Source of the DNA: Actinomycetota bacterium
GTDB lineage: Bacteria; Actinomycetota; Acidimicrobiia; Acidimicrobiales; Ilumatobacteraceae
Direction: 5' to 3'
Length of the DNA stretch: 35,471 nucleotides
NCBI GenBank assembly: GCA_016870775.1
Contig: VGAK01000018.1
Location: 1 to 35,471 of the forward strand
Both the position numbers and the translations under genes were made by a program. The notes under the pieces were generated by a model that worked only from the letters and a program-made list of their open reading frames with translations, did not search any database and was not told the DNA's origin. Positions 34,064-35,471 of the stretch are shown here, piece after piece. The stretch's first letter is position 1. Every line of letters begins with the position of its first letter.

Positions 34064-34693
34064 ATGGCCGACACCCTCACTCCGCGTCAACGCGAAATCC
34101 TCCATGTCATCGAGAAGTCCATGCAGGACCGGGGCTACCCGCCGTCGGTCCGCGAGATCGGCGAGGCCGTGGGCCTCAACTCCCCCTCCACGGTCCACAA
34201 CCACCTGGCCACCCTCCAGAAGATGGGCTACCTGCGCCGTGACCCCACCAAGCCCCGCGCCATCGAGGTGCGGTTCGACACCAACTCAGAGGTCGCCATG
34301 GAGCGCCGCCCCGCCCGGCACGTGCCGCTCATCGGTGATGTCGCGGCCGGCACCGGCGTGCTGGCGCAAGAGAACGTCGAGGACCTCATTCCCCTTCCGG
34401 CCGACTTCACCGGCGAGGGCGAACTCTTCATGTTGCGCGTGCGCGGTGACTCGATGATCGAGGCCGGCATCTTGGACGGCGACTTCGTCGTCGCGCGCCA
34501 GCAGAAGGTTGCAGAGCACGGCGACATCGTGGTCGCGGGCATCCCCGGCGAGGAAGCCACGGTGAAGACCTTCAAGAAGTCCGGCAACAAGATCATCCTG
34601 GTGCCGTCGAACCCGCGCATGGCCCCCATGGAGTTCGCCGCAGGCGAAGTGACGATCTACGGCAAGGTCGTCACCGTGATGCGCCGCATCTAG
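34064..34693 (+). CDS. lexA: LexA repressor
   Basis: SOS regulator that represses DNA-damage genes and cleaves itself when RecA is activated. The 209-residue product has an N-terminal winged helix-turn-helix (TLTPRQREILHVIEKSM; PPSVREIGEAVGLNSPSTVHNHL). The self-cleavage site is Ala95-Gly96 in DVAAGTG. The peptidase dyad is Ser130 (RGDSM) and Lys168 (EATVKTF). The C-terminus ends IYGKVVTVMRRI as usual. ATG 34064 is chosen over the frame start at 33983 because a complete promoter and two SOS boxes lie between them. Its TAG stop shares CTAG with the convergent neighbour's stop. Confidence 0.97.
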   Translation: MADTLTPRQREILHVIEKSMQDRGYPPSVREIGEAVGLNSPSTVHNHLATLQKMGYLRRDPTKPRAIEVRFDTNSEVAMERRPARHVPLIGDVAAGTGVLAQENVEDLIPLPADFTGEGELFMLRVRGDSMIEAGILDGDFVVARQQKVAEHGDIVVAGIPGEEATVKTFKKSGNKIILVPSNPRMAPMEFAAGEVTIYGKVVTVMRRI

Positions 34694-35471
34694 GACGCGG
34701 TCACGTCACGCCGGCGGCGGAACACGGCCGGGAGGAAGAGCGCAGACGCGATCCCCAGGCCGAGCACGACGATGACGATGGTCGCGAGACCGACGCCACC
34801 TCCGCTCTCCGGGTTCACCACACCCACCGCCAGGTCCACCGGGTTGCCGTCGGCGTCGGTCAGACGGACGACCAGCCTGTGCGAACCGGCATCGACTCCC
34901 TCCGGCACCGTGAATGAGTGGTCTACGCGTCCCGAGTCGTTCACTCGTCCCGTGCCCAGCCTGACCGGGTCGGAATAGAGCAGAGCCTCGACCTCGGAGT
35001 TCGGCTCCAGCCCTTCCATCCGCACCGTGAGTGTGCCGCCCGGCTCCAGTGCGACCGCGCCGTCCGCAGACAGAGGTGTGCGGACCCCGTCAGTGGACTG
35101 TGACCCGATCACCGCCTTGACGGTGCCCACCGTGAGGACCACCTCGTTCTCGATGCGTGTGACCTGCACCGATGCCGGCTTGCCGTTCACGACCGCCGCG
35201 GCCTGGCCCTCGGGAACCGCGGGGATCTCCTCTGCCGATGGCACGGGCGGCAATGTGGTCGTGGTCGTGGTTGTCGTCGACGTGGTGGATGTCGTGCTGG
35301 CGGCTGCCTGTGATGCCGTGGTGACCGGCGGCACCGTGGTGGCGGATGCGCGCGCTGTCGTAGTCGGGACGACCGTCGATCCCGTGGGGGCGGAGCCAAC
35401 AGGTGTCGAGGCACTGGGCGCCGTTGCACCGGCCGATGCGGCAGGTGCAGTCGTTGTGACCGCAGGGGTCG
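34690..35471 (-). CDS. Thr-rich membrane-anchored surface protein (5' end outside window)
   Basis: The frame is open to the window edge; 259 residues are visible. From the upstream side come a Pro/Ala/Ser/Thr-rich linker of about 75 residues containing an eight-threonine run, then a beta-rich domain (VTRIENEVVLTVGTVKAV...GGTLTVRMEGLEPNSEVEALLYS...GSHRLVVRLTDADG). One membrane helix (GLATIVIVVLGLGIASALFLP) and a short arginine-rich tail (FRRRRDVTAS) follow. This is the C-terminal anchor of an exported type I membrane protein; the long linker probably spans the cell wall. An internal GTG at 35334 could be mistaken for a start, but the linker composition continues upstream. Function is unknown. 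Confidence 0.8.
   Translation of the reverse strand, partial: TPAVTTTAPAASAGATAPSASTPVGSAPTGSTVVPTTTARASATTVPPVTTASQAAASTTSTTSTTTTTTTTLPPVPSAEEIPAVPEGQAAAVVNGKPASVQVTRIENEVVLTVGTVKAVIGSQSTDGVRTPLSADGAVALEPGGTLTVRMEGLEPNSEVEALLYSDPVRLGTGRVNDSGRVDHSFTVPEGVDAGSHRLVVRLTDADGNPVDLAVGVVNPESGGGVGLATIVIVVLGLGIASALFLPAVFRRRRDVTAS

Noticed and set aside
34690-35334. Separate 214-residue protein starting at GTG 35334
   Set aside because: The Thr/Pro/Ala-rich reading continues without a stop to the window edge, so this is the C-terminal part of a larger protein.

Overview
The window is a high-GC chromosomal segment with no mobile elements, rRNA or CRISPR. It looks like an actinobacterium outside the model genera. 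Supporting signs are a LexA gene with CGAAC-N4-GTTCG SOS boxes, the lexA / LysM-protein / nrdR cluster also seen in mycobacteria, a class II DAHP synthase, a luciferase-like (F420-type) oxidoreductase, a B12-dependent ribonucleotide reductase, Thr-rich linkers in surface proteins, and many genes that start 6-9 nt after a TANNNT -10 element (leaderless transcripts). An Acidimicrobiia-like organism is my inference; the sequence alone does not prove it.

Layout. Positions 1-2096 (minus) hold rbfA-truB-ribF (ribF cut by the window edge), divergent from leuS and a PQ-loop membrane protein (2118-5607). Positions 5620-9377 (minus) are a three-gene unit: family 2 glycosyltransferase, HAD-domain protein with a large uncharacterised C-terminal region, and luciferase-like oxidoreductase. 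A tRNA-Ala(GGC) follows at 9451-9526. Positions 9577-11827 (minus) form a tightly overlapped nadD - degenerate LytR-like gene - rsfS operon, divergent from a compact sigma-70 factor (12040). Then on plus come class II DAHP synthase, a serine hydrolase, an unknown 159-residue protein and an MFS transporter, ending against a thiolase on minus.

The middle (16868-26428) is metabolic: thiolase, a small unknown gene and a cytochrome P450, then a minus-strand run of D-aminoacylase-like amidohydrolase, alkylsulfatase-fold protein with an altered metal site, formylglycine-type arylsulfatase and an endonuclease/exonuclease/phosphatase-family protein. This suggests hydrolysis of sulfate esters and lipid-like or sterol-like substrates, by inference from families.

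The right end (26571-34693) is largely a deoxynucleotide and DNA-damage module. It contains nrdJ with a long structured leader, its likely regulator nrdR, a LysM membrane protein matching the SOS division-inhibitor position, and lexA with four SOS boxes. An orphan molybdopterin oxidoreductase and a RibD-C-like reductase sit between nrdJ and nrdR, sharing a very compact divergent leaderless promoter. DnaA-box-like sites occur both upstream of nrdJ and in the lexA/LysM control region, suggesting a link between replication initiation, dNTP supply and SOS. The window ends inside a Thr-rich, membrane-anchored surface protein.

The only gene-free stretch over 300 bases is 29460-29975. It carries the nrdJ promoter, leader hairpin, DnaA-like boxes and other inverted repeats.
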